DNA from: Rhynchopus sp. YZ270_cl-10
Taxonomy: Eukaryota > Euglenozoa > Diplonemea > Diplonemida > Diplonemidae
Direction: 5' to 3'
DNA length: 64,000 nucleotides
Assembly: GCA_964035575.1 (NCBI GenBank)
Contig: OZ037906.1
Location: 744,001-808,000 of the forward strand
This document shows positions 43,946 through 54,185 of the stretch, one piece after another. The notes beneath the pieces are model-generated. The model saw nothing but the letters and a program-made list of their open reading frames with translations, was not told where the DNA came from and did no database searches. The translations under genes were made by a program, and so were the position numbers. Every line of letters starts with the position of its first letter. Position 1 is the first letter of the stretch.

Positions 43946-44571
43946 TAGGGTTTTTAAATGCTGGGCCACTGCTGACACCGCACATGATTAGTATACAAAG
44001 GGGGTGTGGTGTGGGGACGCATAAGTCTTTGAAGCGGGTTTTTACACCTTGTGCTGTTGACTGCAGGGCACTTGTCTTTTCATCCGGATGGCTGGCATCG
44101 TACGTGGGTGTCCTGCATCAACTACCATTTCTTGCTCGCTGTCTCTATTTTAACCTTCTACTCCACACTCCACGCTGCAGCTGAGTAGGGGTGAGGTTTC
44201 CTTTTCGCCGATGAGTGAACGATATCCTGCATTTCTTCTCCTGAGAGAACTTTGTAACAATCTTGGTATTGCGTGACCTGGTAGCAGTTTGCACGCGTGT
44301 CATATTTGTTCCCCAAATTAAATAGATGCCCTGGAGGGGGAGCCACCAAAGGCGTTTCTGACAGCAGGTCCTTAAGGATTTCTTTCTACGTGGCTCCCCC
44401 TACACCACCCAACTAACCTGTGTGCCTGCGTACGCCGGTGAGGCGTTTTTGGCACTTTCAACTGATTTGCAGTGTCTCGCATCACCAAGGCGAAATACTC
44501 ATCAGAAGTCTCTCGCATTTTCCCCTTTCGCATTTGCTTTCACTTTCGCTTTTTCCTTTCCCCAGCTGATG

Positions 44572-45191
44572 CAGGGGTTAAGTTAGCTTTTTTTTTTCCT
44601 CGCTGAGTCGGGTTTTCTGGGTTTTTTTCGGTTTTTCTGGATTTTGCGAAAAATAACCCATTCCCTCGGCGAGCGCAGCGAGCGGGAAAATTTTTAAGGT
44701 GCACCTCCGCGAGCGTAGCGAGCGGGGAAAAAATTCCGCAATTTTTGGGCAAAGTTCAAAAATCCCACCAAAAAATGGGGGGACCCTGGGGATTTTTGGA
44801 TTTGTCCTAACAATTTTAGAGCATAAATTTGAAGAACAGGACTGGTGTACCCCTCACCAACCTCAGTTCCCACTTCCTGCCTCATCCGCACTCTCGCAAC
44901 ACTAGTACTGAACCCGAAGTTCGCCAGAGATCCCTGTTGCCTCTTCATATGAATAATTCCCAGTTCTGACGGGGGGTTGTTTGGGTCGGGAGGATATTTT
45001 TTTTTCTTAGAGGGTGGCGGGACGGGGCTCCGCCCCCACCCCTACCCCACCTTCTCAGCCTACACCACCCAAAATTTTGGATTTTTTTTTTTTTTTTTTC
45101 AGATTCCATTTTTTTTTTTTTTTTTTGAAAAACCCGAAAACCCGAAAACCGGGTTTTGAAAACCCAGAAACCCGCCCTAACTTAACCCCTG
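44572..45191. mobile_element. hAT-like non-autonomous transposon (620 bp)
   Basis: Termini CAGGGGTTAAGTTAG and its exact complement at the other end, flanked by a perfect 8-bp direct duplication AGCTGATG (44564-44571 and 45192-45199). CAGGG ends plus 8-bp duplication are the hallmark of the hAT superfamily. The interior is non-coding, with further internal pairing of GGGTTTTCTGGGTTT-type sequence against AAACCCAGAAACCC, GAGCGCAGCGAGC repeats and long T-runs. It is a miniature element that would depend on a transposase from elsewhere. Confidence 0.85.
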
Positions 45192-45718
45192 AGCTGATGG
45201 ATAAAACTCCATCTTTTGATTGAAAATTATATCTTAATCTCTTTCCCCAGGTTCATTAATACGACGCCCCTTCTCTTTTCTGTTCTACACGTGATTTTTT
45301 TTTATTTTGTCTCAGACATGCCCTGCCGTTATGCACAGGGCGGCTGATTGCTTCCGTTGCCGATGTAGGAAGATGGCCACAAAGCACAACTTCGTGGAAA
45401 CGTGTGTGGGACAAGAGAACAGACGGGGGACGAAAGGTGTATTGATCCACCCATTTCCCTCCCTTGTACTTTCGGGTTTGCGGGTTTGACACGTATCGCT
45501 TCGATTTCTGGTATTTTTGTTTGTATCGTTCTGGACACCCTGAAAGAAATTATTTACCGAAGACCGTTTCTTGCTTTGGTATTTGCAACGTCTTTTGATG
45601 TGTCTGCCAGAAATGAAGTATTTTTTTAGATGTGTGTCATTTTGATATGACTCAAGTGGGGCTGTCTGTCACGTCGCCAAAAATGGTTTTGTTCACAACC
45701 AAAGGCGGGCGTGTTAAC

Positions 45719-45773
45719 TGGCAACACAACCGAGGCAACTACACTACTCCAACAATTTATACAAAAAAAAAGC
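45719..45773 (+). repeat. Short repeat shared with 58947-59000
   Basis: GGCAACACAACCGAGGCAAC then TACACTACTCCAACAATTTAT followed by an A-run; identical over about 42 bases in the two places. Confidence 0.75.
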
Positions 45774-45835
45774 ACAACAAAAAATTGGCATCGTTATTTT
45801 GTGCACGGATGGTTCATCGCATGGTCCAACATCAC

Positions 45836-45907
45836 AACCGGATTAACTCCACGGTTTACCTCCCAACTCTGTGGAGACTTTTTAACCACCAGACCCCGGT
45901 GATATTC
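45836..45907 (+). promoter_or_regulatory. 72-nt core element (P8)
   Basis: Complete core followed by the SYYPYY leader. Confidence 0.8.
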
Positions 45908-46096
45908 GAACACATCGATTCCACTTTTTGCAGTGGTCCTTTGTGTGGATCAGATGCCTGCACCTGTGCAAGCTGCTTGATTAGTTGTGCCTTTCGTGCA
46001 CACTTCTGTTCACCAACAAACACCACGACACGACACCACACACCTGCAGACAAAACACACACCCTTCTTAACACCTCACCCACACACAACAAGAAG

Positions 46097-46375
46097 ATGT
46101 CCTACTACCCGTACTACGCACCGGCACCGGTATACCCGTCGTACACGTCGTCGATCCTTGCGGCTGACGCAGCTGCCGCAAGTGCACGTGCGGCTGCCGA
46201 TATTGCAGTCGCACGTTCGTACGTGCCGCTGTCGCCGCGTTACTCGACGTACGCAGCAGACGCAGCGATTGCGAACGCACACGCCACCGCACACGCGAAC
46301 GCTGTGGCAAGCGACATTGCGCTGTCTGCGTCTGTGCGCCGTGCACGTTTTGCTGCGTACTCGCCGTACTACTGA
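46097..46375 (+). CDS. Ala/Tyr-rich 92-aa SYYPYY-family protein, copy 4
   Basis: Same 92-aa protein as copy 2 (RARFAAYSPYY end). The coding sequence differs from copy 2 by a few silent changes (GATATTGCAGTC). Leader with AC-rich run and 3' region as for the other copies. Confidence 0.85.
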   Translation: MSYYPYYAPAPVYPSYTSSILAADAAAASARAAADIAVARSYVPLSPRYSTYAADAAIANAHATAHANAVASDIALSASVRRARFAAYSPYY

Positions 46376-46893
46376 GGTGGGCAGTGCTGCTGCTTGTGCT
46401 GCTTGTGATGCTGCTGCTGTTGGGCCTGCACAACAACGTGTTCCTTTTGATAGCGCACACGAGTGCTGTGTGGCCTGATTGTCGCCGCATTTTGTTTGTA
46501 CCGCATTCCCCCCTGCGTTTGTGTTTGCTCAATCCGATGTTATGTTATGCTCCTGTTGCTGACGTTTGGGTTTGAGTCTGATTATGAATCTGCCTTTTTC
46601 TTTTTTGTGCAACCTGCTGTGTTTGGAAGAGGAGAAGCATGCACACAGCCGTGTGGTGCCAGCTTTGGTGGGGTGTGTGCGATGTGTGTGGTGTGGGAGG
46701 AGAAGCTAACCCTTTTCGCACATAACTCCCACAACCACATGCTGCGTGCTGCACCCCACCTGCACTTGGACACAAGACCACACGTATGAGCTGTGTGCAG
46801 GCCTCTTGCTGCTTGTGAGCTGCCTCCCCGTCACCCTTCACCCTTGTTTCACCCTCCACATTCCCCAAATATGTTGTATTCAAAAAGTCCAGA
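46376..46893 (+). repeat. Conserved 3' region of SYYPYY unit, copy 4
   Basis: As in copy 2, with small losses (TGTG near 46675) and C/T differences. Confidence 0.7.
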
Positions 46894-46986
46894 TCCACCC
46901 CACTCCTCTTTGCTTTGTATCTTTCATCTCTTCCATCTTGATGACTCTGTTTGCATCACATCTTGTGAAACAAATACCACAGTTCC

Positions 46987-47058
46987 AACCGGATTAACTC
47001 CACGGTTTACCTCCCAACTCTGTGGAGACTTTTTAACCACCAGACCCCGGTGATATTC
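46987..47058 (+). promoter_or_regulatory. 72-nt core element, orphan (P9)
   Basis: Complete core followed by the gene-less protease leader, duplicate of P5. Confidence 0.8.
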
Positions 47059-47185
47059 AACAGCAACCAGCAATCTGGGTTTTGTTGTCAACCACGTTCC
47101 TACTGTGGAAGCTGCTGCCCCTTTGTCCTGCTGTGCCTCTCACACATAATACCATCTGCCACAGACAAGACCTCAAACACAACAC
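47059..47185 (+). pseudogene. Orphan copy of the cysteine protease leader, second copy
   Basis: Duplicate of 38232-38358. The match to the protease leader ends before the ATG position. Confidence 0.75.
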
Positions 47186-47347
47186 CTATTTTGTCCTTGT
47201 ACACAGTGAGATCTTTCCAGAAAATTTTCTCCATTTCCCATTTGTGCAAAATCCACATACCTGGGTTTAGGTCCTCGAGCTGCTTATCCGACGACCTCGT
47301 AATCTCGTGCACATGATTGCTGTCCTCGCGACACTTCCAGGTTCTGG

Positions 47348-47515
47348 AATATTCAACTTGCATTAGTGGCAGTAGTGCATTACGACCGAACCTTCACGTG
47401 CCCCAGGCGGCCTCCCTTCTGAGGGAGTGTGTCTGTGGGCTTCTTGTTTTGTGGTCCACTTTGCTCGAAGAAGAGAAATGAAAGAAAAGCAATCTTGTTG
47501 TTTTGTCTTGTTCTG
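47348..47515 (+). repeat. Second leader module (L2), copy 3, without its gene
   Basis: Duplicate of 38521-38688 with one visible base change (ACCTTCACG for ACCTCCACG). Confidence 0.7.
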
Positions 47516-47545
47516 ATCCCCGCCCCTGACACCTTCATGCACCAC

Positions 47546-47617
47546 AACCGGATTAACTCCACGGTTTACCTCCCAACTCTGTGGAGACTTTTTAACCACC
47601 AGACCCCGGTGATATTC
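47546..47617 (+). promoter_or_regulatory. 72-nt core element (P10)
   Basis: Complete core followed by SYYPYY leader and the gene at 47807. Confidence 0.8.
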
Positions 47618-47806
47618 GAACACATCGATTCCACTTTTTGCAGTGGTCCTTTGTGTGGATCAGATGCCTGCACCTGTGCAAGCTGCTTGATTAGTTGTGC
47701 CTTTCGTGCACACTTCTGTTCTCCAACAAACACCACGACACGACACCACACACCTGCAGACAAAACACACACCCTTCTTAACACCTCACCCACACACAAC
47801 AAGAAG

Positions 47807-48085
47807 ATGTCCTACTACCCGTACTACGCACCGGCACCGGTATACCCGTCGTACACGTCGTCGATCCTTGCGGCTGACGCAGCTGCCGCAAGTGCGCGTG
47901 CGGCTGCCGATATTGCAGTTGCACGTTCGTACGTGCCGCTGTCGCCGCGTTACTCGACGTACGCAGCAGACGCAGCGATTGCGAACGCACACGCCACCGC
48001 ACACGCGAACGCTGTGGCAAGCGACATTGCGCTGTCTGCGTCTGTGCGCCGTGCACGTCTTGCTGCGTACTCGCCGTACTACTGA
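47807..48085 (+). CDS. Ala/Tyr-rich 92-aa SYYPYY-family protein, copy 5
   Basis: Same protein as copy 3 (RARLAAYSPYY end) with matching silent sites, as expected for the duplicated block. Leader 190 nt behind core P10. Confidence 0.85.
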   Translation: MSYYPYYAPAPVYPSYTSSILAADAAAASARAAADIAVARSYVPLSPRYSTYAADAAIANAHATAHANAVASDIALSASVRRARLAAYSPYY

Positions 48086-48606
48086 GGTGGGCAGTGCTGC
48101 TGCTTGTGCTGCTTGTGATGCTGCTGCTGTTGGGCCTGCACAACAACGTGTTCCTTTTGATAGCGCACACGAGTGCTGTGTGGCCTGATTGTCGCCGCAT
48201 TTTGTTTGTACCGCATTCCCCCCTGCGTTTGTGTTTGCTCAATCCGATGTTATGTTATGCTCCTGTTGCTGACGTTTGGGTTTGAGTTTGATTATGAATC
48301 TGCCTTTTTCTTTTTTTGTGCAACCTGCTGTGTTTGGAAGAGGAGAAGCCTGCACACAGCCGTGTGGTACCAGCTTTGGTGGGGTGTGTGTGCGATGTGT
48401 GTGATGTGGGAGGAGAAGCTAACCCTTTTCGCACATAACTCCCACAACCACATGCTGCGTGCTGCACCCCACCTGCACTTGGACACAAGACCACACGTAT
48501 GAGCTGTGTGCAGGCCTCTTGCTGCTTGTGAGCTGCCTCCCCATCACCCTTCACCCTTGTTTCACCCTCCACATTCCCCAAATATGTTGTATTCAAAAAG
48601 TCCAAA
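48086..48606 (+). repeat. Conserved 3' region of SYYPYY unit, copy 5
   Basis: As in copy 2. After ATTCAAAAAGTCCAAAT the sequence diverges from all other copies, which marks the block edge. Confidence 0.7.
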
Positions 48607-50321
48607 TACTCTCTCCCATGAATTTGTTTTCTATTCCTACTTTCAGTATTTTTTGCTGCTTTCACGTAGTGGAGCACTGTAACTTGACCCGTTCCGTCTC
48701 TCGTACTAGTTCGGTGTTGCAATTCACCCACTTGCTTCCCCACAGCTCAAGCACTTCTGCTCCGTCACTAATTCCTGGATCTCTTGTTTTTGTAAACAGA
48801 CCTCAGCACCAGCGACATACACTCCGAAATGTCCTCCTGCTGGTGGTTGCAAAACGGGTCCACCAGGCGCCACGACACACAACGCTATTGCGGAATTTCC
48901 CGAACGGAAATTCACCCCCCTTTTTTTGCACACTAACATACACATACCAGGCAAGGTTACACAGCTGCACACCAAGATGTAAAATGCTCAGTGCAGAGGC
49001 AAAGCAGGGACACTGTATTTGGAGCTTGCAAGAGGTGTTGCACGGCAGGGCGCACTGCACGGAGGATAGGTCATACGCATGCAGCCTTTTGTTGTTCGCT
49101 TTGAGTAGCGCAACGTAGACTAGAGATCCACGGCCCCGTTGTTACTCCTTGGTACCGGTTGTGTTGTACACATGGCTTTGAGAACCGCGTGTGCTCCATT
49201 CTGACGTTTTCAGCACTTTGTAAAATTTTCTTGTCCGAAATACATTATGGGTGTGCAGAGATGTGCTTGCATGCATTGCGCTTTCGCACGCCGTGTTTTT
49301 CTCTGCTGGAAGAGAAACACACAAAAATGCTGTACGTTTTCTATTGAGCCGCTAGGTGCCCGTCTGGATGTTTCGCTTGAAGAACGCTGCCCCTTTTTTT
49401 TTTGGTAACTGCCATGTGCTGTTACCCTTGCGATTACAGGGTTGTTTTTGTTTCTGCAAAACCTTTCCTTTTGCGTGGACTTTTGTGCAGGGAGAGAGCA
49501 AAAAAAAAAAAAAAGAACCCATAAGATGCCTTAGCATCCGATGGGTAGAATTTTTTTCCAGAATCATTCTAGAAAAATATTCTTCTTTTTAAAAGCCTCT
49601 TTTTTCCCCCGATGACCACAGACCCCAAAAAACCCTGAGTAAGGCCCAGTGAACCGTTTTTTCGGTAGGGTAAAAAAAAAAAGGTTTTTGTATGTATTTT
49701 GTATATTTTTTGTGCAACGTTTTTTTTTTTTTTTGTCGAACTGAGCTATGATTGCCCTTAGGGTCCGCTATTCAAAAGCAGGCCGTTAAAAAGGCTGGGG
49801 TATAAAGAGGTCGCGTGGCTTGCCGAGTGGTTGTGAACCGCCTCCGTTCTCTTACGGTACGGACCACCCACGTACCCACCCCACCCTTTTTCATGAGCTC
49901 GACTGAGATGTGTTTTTAGCACTTTTTTTCAACTACTCTTTTTTGTTTTTTTTTATTAATTATTTCTATTCTATACTATGCACCACTCTATCTTAGAATC
50001 CCTCAACCGGACCCTACTACATCACGCAAACTTAATTAACCTGCGTCTCCAATGATCCCCATTCATCTGACCGACCGAGGTGAAAACGGGAGTAGGGCAT
50101 GGATGTAGGATGGTTGAGAACCCATCCGAAGGTACACTTTCAATTTTTATACTATGTGAATCATTTTTTTTTCCACAGAAAAACACACACACACATCGCT
50201 ATCGTCATACACAGTAGGGGAACAACCCTGGTTTATCAAATCGAAAGAAAAGAAAAAAGCAACAACGTTACAAGAGCGCATCTTCGGCCTCTAGAAGGGT
50301 AGAGGCAATATTACTTCAGTC
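48607..50321. other. Intergenic region
   Basis: No gene recognised on either strand. Open stretches around 48650-49118 lack gene-like composition. Contains the tRNA-like repeat at 49818 and several T-runs. Just before the next gene is a pyrimidine/AG stretch ending TTACTTCAG at 50319. Confidence 0.5.
49818..49867 (+). repeat. tRNA-like repeat, copy 2
   Basis: CTTGCCGAGTGGTTGTGAACC then TCCGTTCTCTTACGGTACGG. The A-box-like part resembles tRNA-Ser/Leu 5' halves. No B-box or cloverleaf could be drawn, so not called as a tRNA gene. Confidence 0.35.
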
Positions 50322-52162
50322 ATGACCGCGGCTGGGAGTAACCTTTCTGCGACAGCAGAGAGCTGGAAGCCGAGTAGGTTAAGTGCGAGCGCGGCGTCGT
50401 TTTCGCCAACATGTAGTATGCAGCAAAAGGCGGCCGACCTGCAGGCAGCACAGCAACGAGCTGTGGCAGCAGAACCCCGGACCACAATAGGAAGCAGTGC
50501 CTGCGTCATCAAGGCGCCCCCGAACGCCGTCACCCCCCCATCCCCTGCCGCTCCTGTTGTGGAAAAGCCGCAAAAAGTTGAGGAAAAGGAAAAGGAAAAG
50601 CCGAAGGAAAAAGCCGCCCCGCCTCCGATCAGTAAACAAACTAAGTTCACCTTCAGCGGTACTGCAAAGCCGTTCTGCCCAGGGGTTTCCCCTTCCCCTG
50701 CCCCTTCCCAGCCACAGCCTCCGCAGCCACAACAACAGAGCACATCCACTCCGTCGACACCTTCTGAGTCATCGAAGTCGGCAAAATTCAACTTTTCTGC
50801 AGGTGTAAAGCCCTTCTGCCCGACGCCGTCCCCAGCCTCCACACCAAAGCAAAAGGCAGCAGAACCCGAGGACGACGCCGCATCCGCCTTCCCCAGCAAC
50901 CCCTCTGAGGTTCTCGAGGAACCCCGATCCTCCGTTCTTGCTGCAGGCGCTGCGCCGTTTGTTCCGAAGGGCGTGCCATCTGCCGCACCATCACCCACCG
51001 CAGAGCTGGCAGCAAAAACCGCTTTAACTCTGAACCCCGGAGCAATGGAGTTCCGCCCATCAAGCCTGGGGCGGATGAACACTGCAAGCAGCGTGAGCAG
51101 CAGGCAGGGACACGACTCGGCAAGCTCTTCACGCGCTTCGTCTGTTGCAGGGACAAATGACCGTGACTCTCCGGCAAAGGCGTTCCCCTCTGTGGGCTCG
51201 ACGTCGCCCACCAAAGCACCAAACGGTCTGTGGAGGCGTACCCGCTCATATGAAAGCGTGGACGGCGACACCGCAGCACCCACCCCAGAAGTGCCTGCCG
51301 TTGAGGCACCCATCATCGAGCCGCCCACCCCCGCACCAGAAGTGAAGGTGCTCAAGGAAGGCAACCACGCCCTCCGCACCCCCTGGACGCTGTGGTACCG
51401 ACCCGTGACGAACCCCTCGCTCACAACAACGTCGGACTCCTGGGCGGGTGCGCTCAAGGATGTGTTCACGTTCCACGACGTAGAAACCTTCTGGTCGCTG
51501 TTCGGCAAGGTCAAGGCGCCCACAGCGCTCACAAAGGGTGCGACGTACTACCTCTTCAGGTCAGGTGTGCAGCCCGCATGGGAGGACCCTGTGTGCGAGC
51601 GGGGCGGGGAGTGGAAGGTCTGGCTCAACACACCGCGACGGGCAGACGTCGACACTATCTGGGTTATGCTGGCGCTTCATGTATGGTTTATTTTCTTCTT
51701 CTTCTTCTTTTTTTTGCAAGCAAAAACTCACAAAGCATAGTGCCAGTGCGTCCCAGAGACGCACACGACCATCTTCACTTTTTAAGATAGCTTCATATTC
51801 CCGCATTTTTTGACAAAAGGTGTCAACACGAGAGGTTATATAGCAATATGAAGGCAATGCTTTTCCATGAACACAACGTATCCACCCTCCCCCCCGCACA
51901 GCTGATCGGTGAGCAGCTTTTCCAGGCAGAAGACGTCTGCGGTGTTGCTGTGGAGACGAGACCCAAGAGCGACCGCATCTCCCTCTGGACAAAGACCACG
52001 GACAAACAACGCACCATGTCCCTAGGCCGGGAACTGCAGAACCTGCTGAGCAGCTTCCTCCCTGGCGATCAGGTATGTCTTTTCCCCACAACCTTCCTTT
52101 CAACCCCTGTAGGGTCACAACCCAGGGTGGTAAGGTATAGCATTGAAATCAATGTAGGGTAA
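50322..52162 (+). CDS. eIF4E-family cap-binding protein with six PAM2-like motifs
   Basis: Exons 50322-51680 and 51902-52162 give about 539 aa. The N-terminal 350 residues are low-complexity and carry six PAM2-like motifs (pattern L/F-x-x-x-A/V-x-x-F/W-x-P): LSATAESWKP (8), LSASAASFSP (20), FSGTAKPFCP (111), FSAGVKPFCP (158), LAAGAAPFVP (206) and LNPGAMEFRP (237). PAM2 binds the MLLE domain of poly(A)-binding protein. The eIF4E core begins near residue 350 (PWTLWYRP), with cap-stacking Trp in SDSWAGALKD, TFHDVETFWSLFGKV, and the second Trp plus Glu in AWEDPVCERGGEWKVWL. The intron then joins VMLALH to LIGEQLFQAEDVCGVAVETRP and ISLWTK. The last residues (after LPGDQ) are less certain: a GTATGT at 52073 with AG at 52111 could be a third splice, ending six codons later. 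Role: mRNA 5'-cap binding in translation initiation, or mRNA storage, in the cytoplasm. Confidence 0.85.
51681..51901 (+). other. Intron in the eIF4E gene
   Basis: Donor GTATGG, acceptor CCCCCGCACAG, phase 0; joins the two halves of the eIF4E fold. Contains a hairpin-like segment GTGCGTCCCAGAGACGCAC near 51748. Confidence 0.85.
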
Positions 52163-53106
52163 ACGGCCAAATTTTACCCCAGATTTGGGGACATATTGTG
52201 GTATCACATACCATATACAGTAGGACAAGAAAGGACCAAATAATGGCGGATTTTTTGAGGTTTTCTTGCAATCGGCGACTTTTTTTGGTCGCCGATATTA
52301 CTTGACCAACTGTAGTACTAATACCACAACCACGCTGTTGGTTTGTTGAACCTTTGGTATCCTACAAAGACTGCGGCAGCATTGTGTATAGACCCCCTTC
52401 ACTCGATGTTCCTACATCACGTTTTGTTTTACTTTGCAATGTTATTATAGGTACTTAGGTGATTTGCGTGAGGTAGAACAACAACAACAAATTATTTACA
52501 CAAACCACTACAGCCATACTGCTTCACAAGCCACCAAAAGAGTCGGAGTGGCAAAGATCGTGATGTGATGTACTGCATTGCTGAGTAAAAAAGAAAGGCT
52601 ATCATTGTCTTGGGGTTGGGGGGGGGGGCTAGGGGTGGGGCGTCAAATATTTTAAATACCAATCAAATAAAATAGGGGTTATAGTGTTCCATGGGGGTGT
52701 CACTAATACAACCAAGTTTTCAAAAAAAGGGGGGGAAATCAAAAAAGAAAAATGCTTTATCTGTACTTCGTTCCGTTTGTATGTGTCTCCCTTCTCCTTC
52801 CATTTCCCCTTCTTATTCTCACCCCTTTCATCCAAAAAAAGATGTCATTTAGTGTTGTTGCCATACGACGCTACACAAATTAAAAAAGAAAAGCAAAAAT
52901 AGCAGCAACCGATCACATCTTTGGTGGGTGCCTCTCTCCCCTCACAGAACGAAAAAGAGTTGAATGTGCGGCTTTGCCATACATGGTGGCAACTGCGCTA
53001 TTCTAATTTATTCAAAAAAAAAAAAAAAAGAAGAAAAAAAGTAAAAAATAATACAAAAAAAAAGTGCGTGGAGTTCACACAAGGTGTCTACACGTTATCA
53101 ATTTTT

Positions 53107-53139
<33 letters not shown>

Positions 53140-53556
53140 AAAGAAATCATTATCATAGAACACCCTCTAACCTCTCTATTCCCGACAAAAACCAAAAAAA
53201 AAGACAAAAAAACAAAAACAAAAAAAAACTCCCTTTTTGCAGTCATTCCCATCCCCCCATCACCCCCGGAGTATTCAGATTGGGCGCCTGGATTTCCATT
53301 TTTCTTTTATATTGTTATTGTATTTCTGGCTTTCGTACCAGAAACAGGACGAAGGGAAAGGGAGGGTTTTTTTAAAAATCTAATTGAATACTGTCTATTT
53401 TATTCGTAAATAGCAGAAAGCCAACGTTTTCCCTCACCCCCTTAGTGCTGGGAGTGCTTAAATAGAGAGAAATTTATTTATTTTGCTTATTCTAAAACCC
53501 CCTTCAGTGCTGCGTCGCAGAAGTGTTCTGCACTATCGACCTTTTATAGTTGATAA

Positions 53557-53590
53557 CGTGACTAAGCACAGAGAGGCTTAGGGTCATCTT
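53557..53590 (+). repeat. GTGAC hairpin repeat
   Basis: CGTGACTAAGCACAGAGAGG then CTTAGGGTCATCTT; close to consensus. Confidence 0.7.
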
Positions 53591-53747
53591 ACAAACTTTT
53601 CTTTAGATACCAAGCATTTGGCAAAGAGGAAATAGAATCGACGGAAGGTGCCTGCAAATTGTTTTTTCAGTAGTATGTTTTTATCCTCACACAGCGGGGG
53701 AAAAAACACAACAAATTTGCGGAGCGATAAACGAAGAAAGTTGCATA

Positions 53748-53812
53748 GGAGAAATAGTTCTTCCGATACAGTCACCCCTCCAACAGGGTAATTGGGCAAT
53801 CAACGAAAAAAA
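53748..53812 (+). repeat. GGAGAAATAG repeat, copy 1
   Basis: GGAGAAATAGTTCTTCCGAT, then CACCCCTCCAACAGGGTAAT and GCAATCAACGAAAAAA. Second copy at 55470-55547. Confidence 0.7.
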
Positions 53813-54067
53813 CCCCCTTTTCCTTTTACTCACAAACAATGCAACTAAGCCGAGCAAAGCCCTGATATAGGTGTAGCTTAGCGTGATAGAGGTAAGTAAC
53901 AGGACGCCTCAGTTACGCCTTAGATAGATTTTACAGCCATGTCTATTTTCAGGCGTAGTCAGCCTCGTTGCGTCATGTGCTTATCTCTCAGAGATACTAT
54001 TTCTTATTCTTATTTGTTGTCATATCCTGAAGTCAGCTTCTTTTTTTGTTTTTTTTTGTTTTATTTT

Positions 54068-54185
54068 CCACCTGATTTTTACCTCGCGTATAGGCGCGTA
54101 TAGCGCGTAAAGGCTGTGAAAAATGGGTGGGGTTTGGCCTATACGGGCCTTTACGCGCCTTTACGCGGGGTAAAAAATCAGGTGG
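54068..54185. mobile_element. 118-bp miniature inverted-repeat element
   Basis: Starts CCACCTGATTTTTACC and ends with GGTAAAAAATCAGGTGG. Further inside, CGCGTATAGGCGCGTATAG pairs with TTACGCGCCTTTACGCG. A 5-bp duplication ATTTT flanks it (54063-54067 and 54186-54190). The whole element folds into one long hairpin. Confidence 0.75.

Larger units (their letters stand above)
43263..45835. other. Intergenic region with dispersed repeats and a hAT-like element
   Basis: No convincing gene. Contains GTGAC hairpin repeats (43460, 43906), a TACACTG repeat (43555), tRNA-like sequence (43676), a repeated CATCCGGATGGCTGGCATCG segment (43785 and 44080) and an inverted-repeat element (44572-45191). Confidence 0.6.
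45828..48606 (+). repeat. 2.8-kb duplicated block, copy 2
   Basis: Repeats 36998-39815 from CAACATCACAACCGG to ATTCAAAAAGTCCAAAT, with both SYYPYY genes, the orphan protease leader and leader module L2. Confidence 0.85.

Noticed and set aside
44158-44349. 63-codon minus-strand frame
   Set aside because: Short, no motif, and overlaps a GGGGGAGCCAC/GTGGCTCCCCC inverted repeat; insufficient support.
48459-49118. 219-codon open stretch after the last SYYPYY unit
   Set aside because: Begins inside the conserved 3' region at a non-ATG start and has no gene-like composition or motif.
49800-49870. tRNA gene
   Set aside because: Only an A-box-like part is present; no B-box, acceptor pairing or anticodon arm could be assigned.
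52451-52462. A further tiny last exon of the eIF4E gene after TTATTATAG
   Set aside because: It would encode only three residues. The simple continuation to 52162 needs no extra intron.
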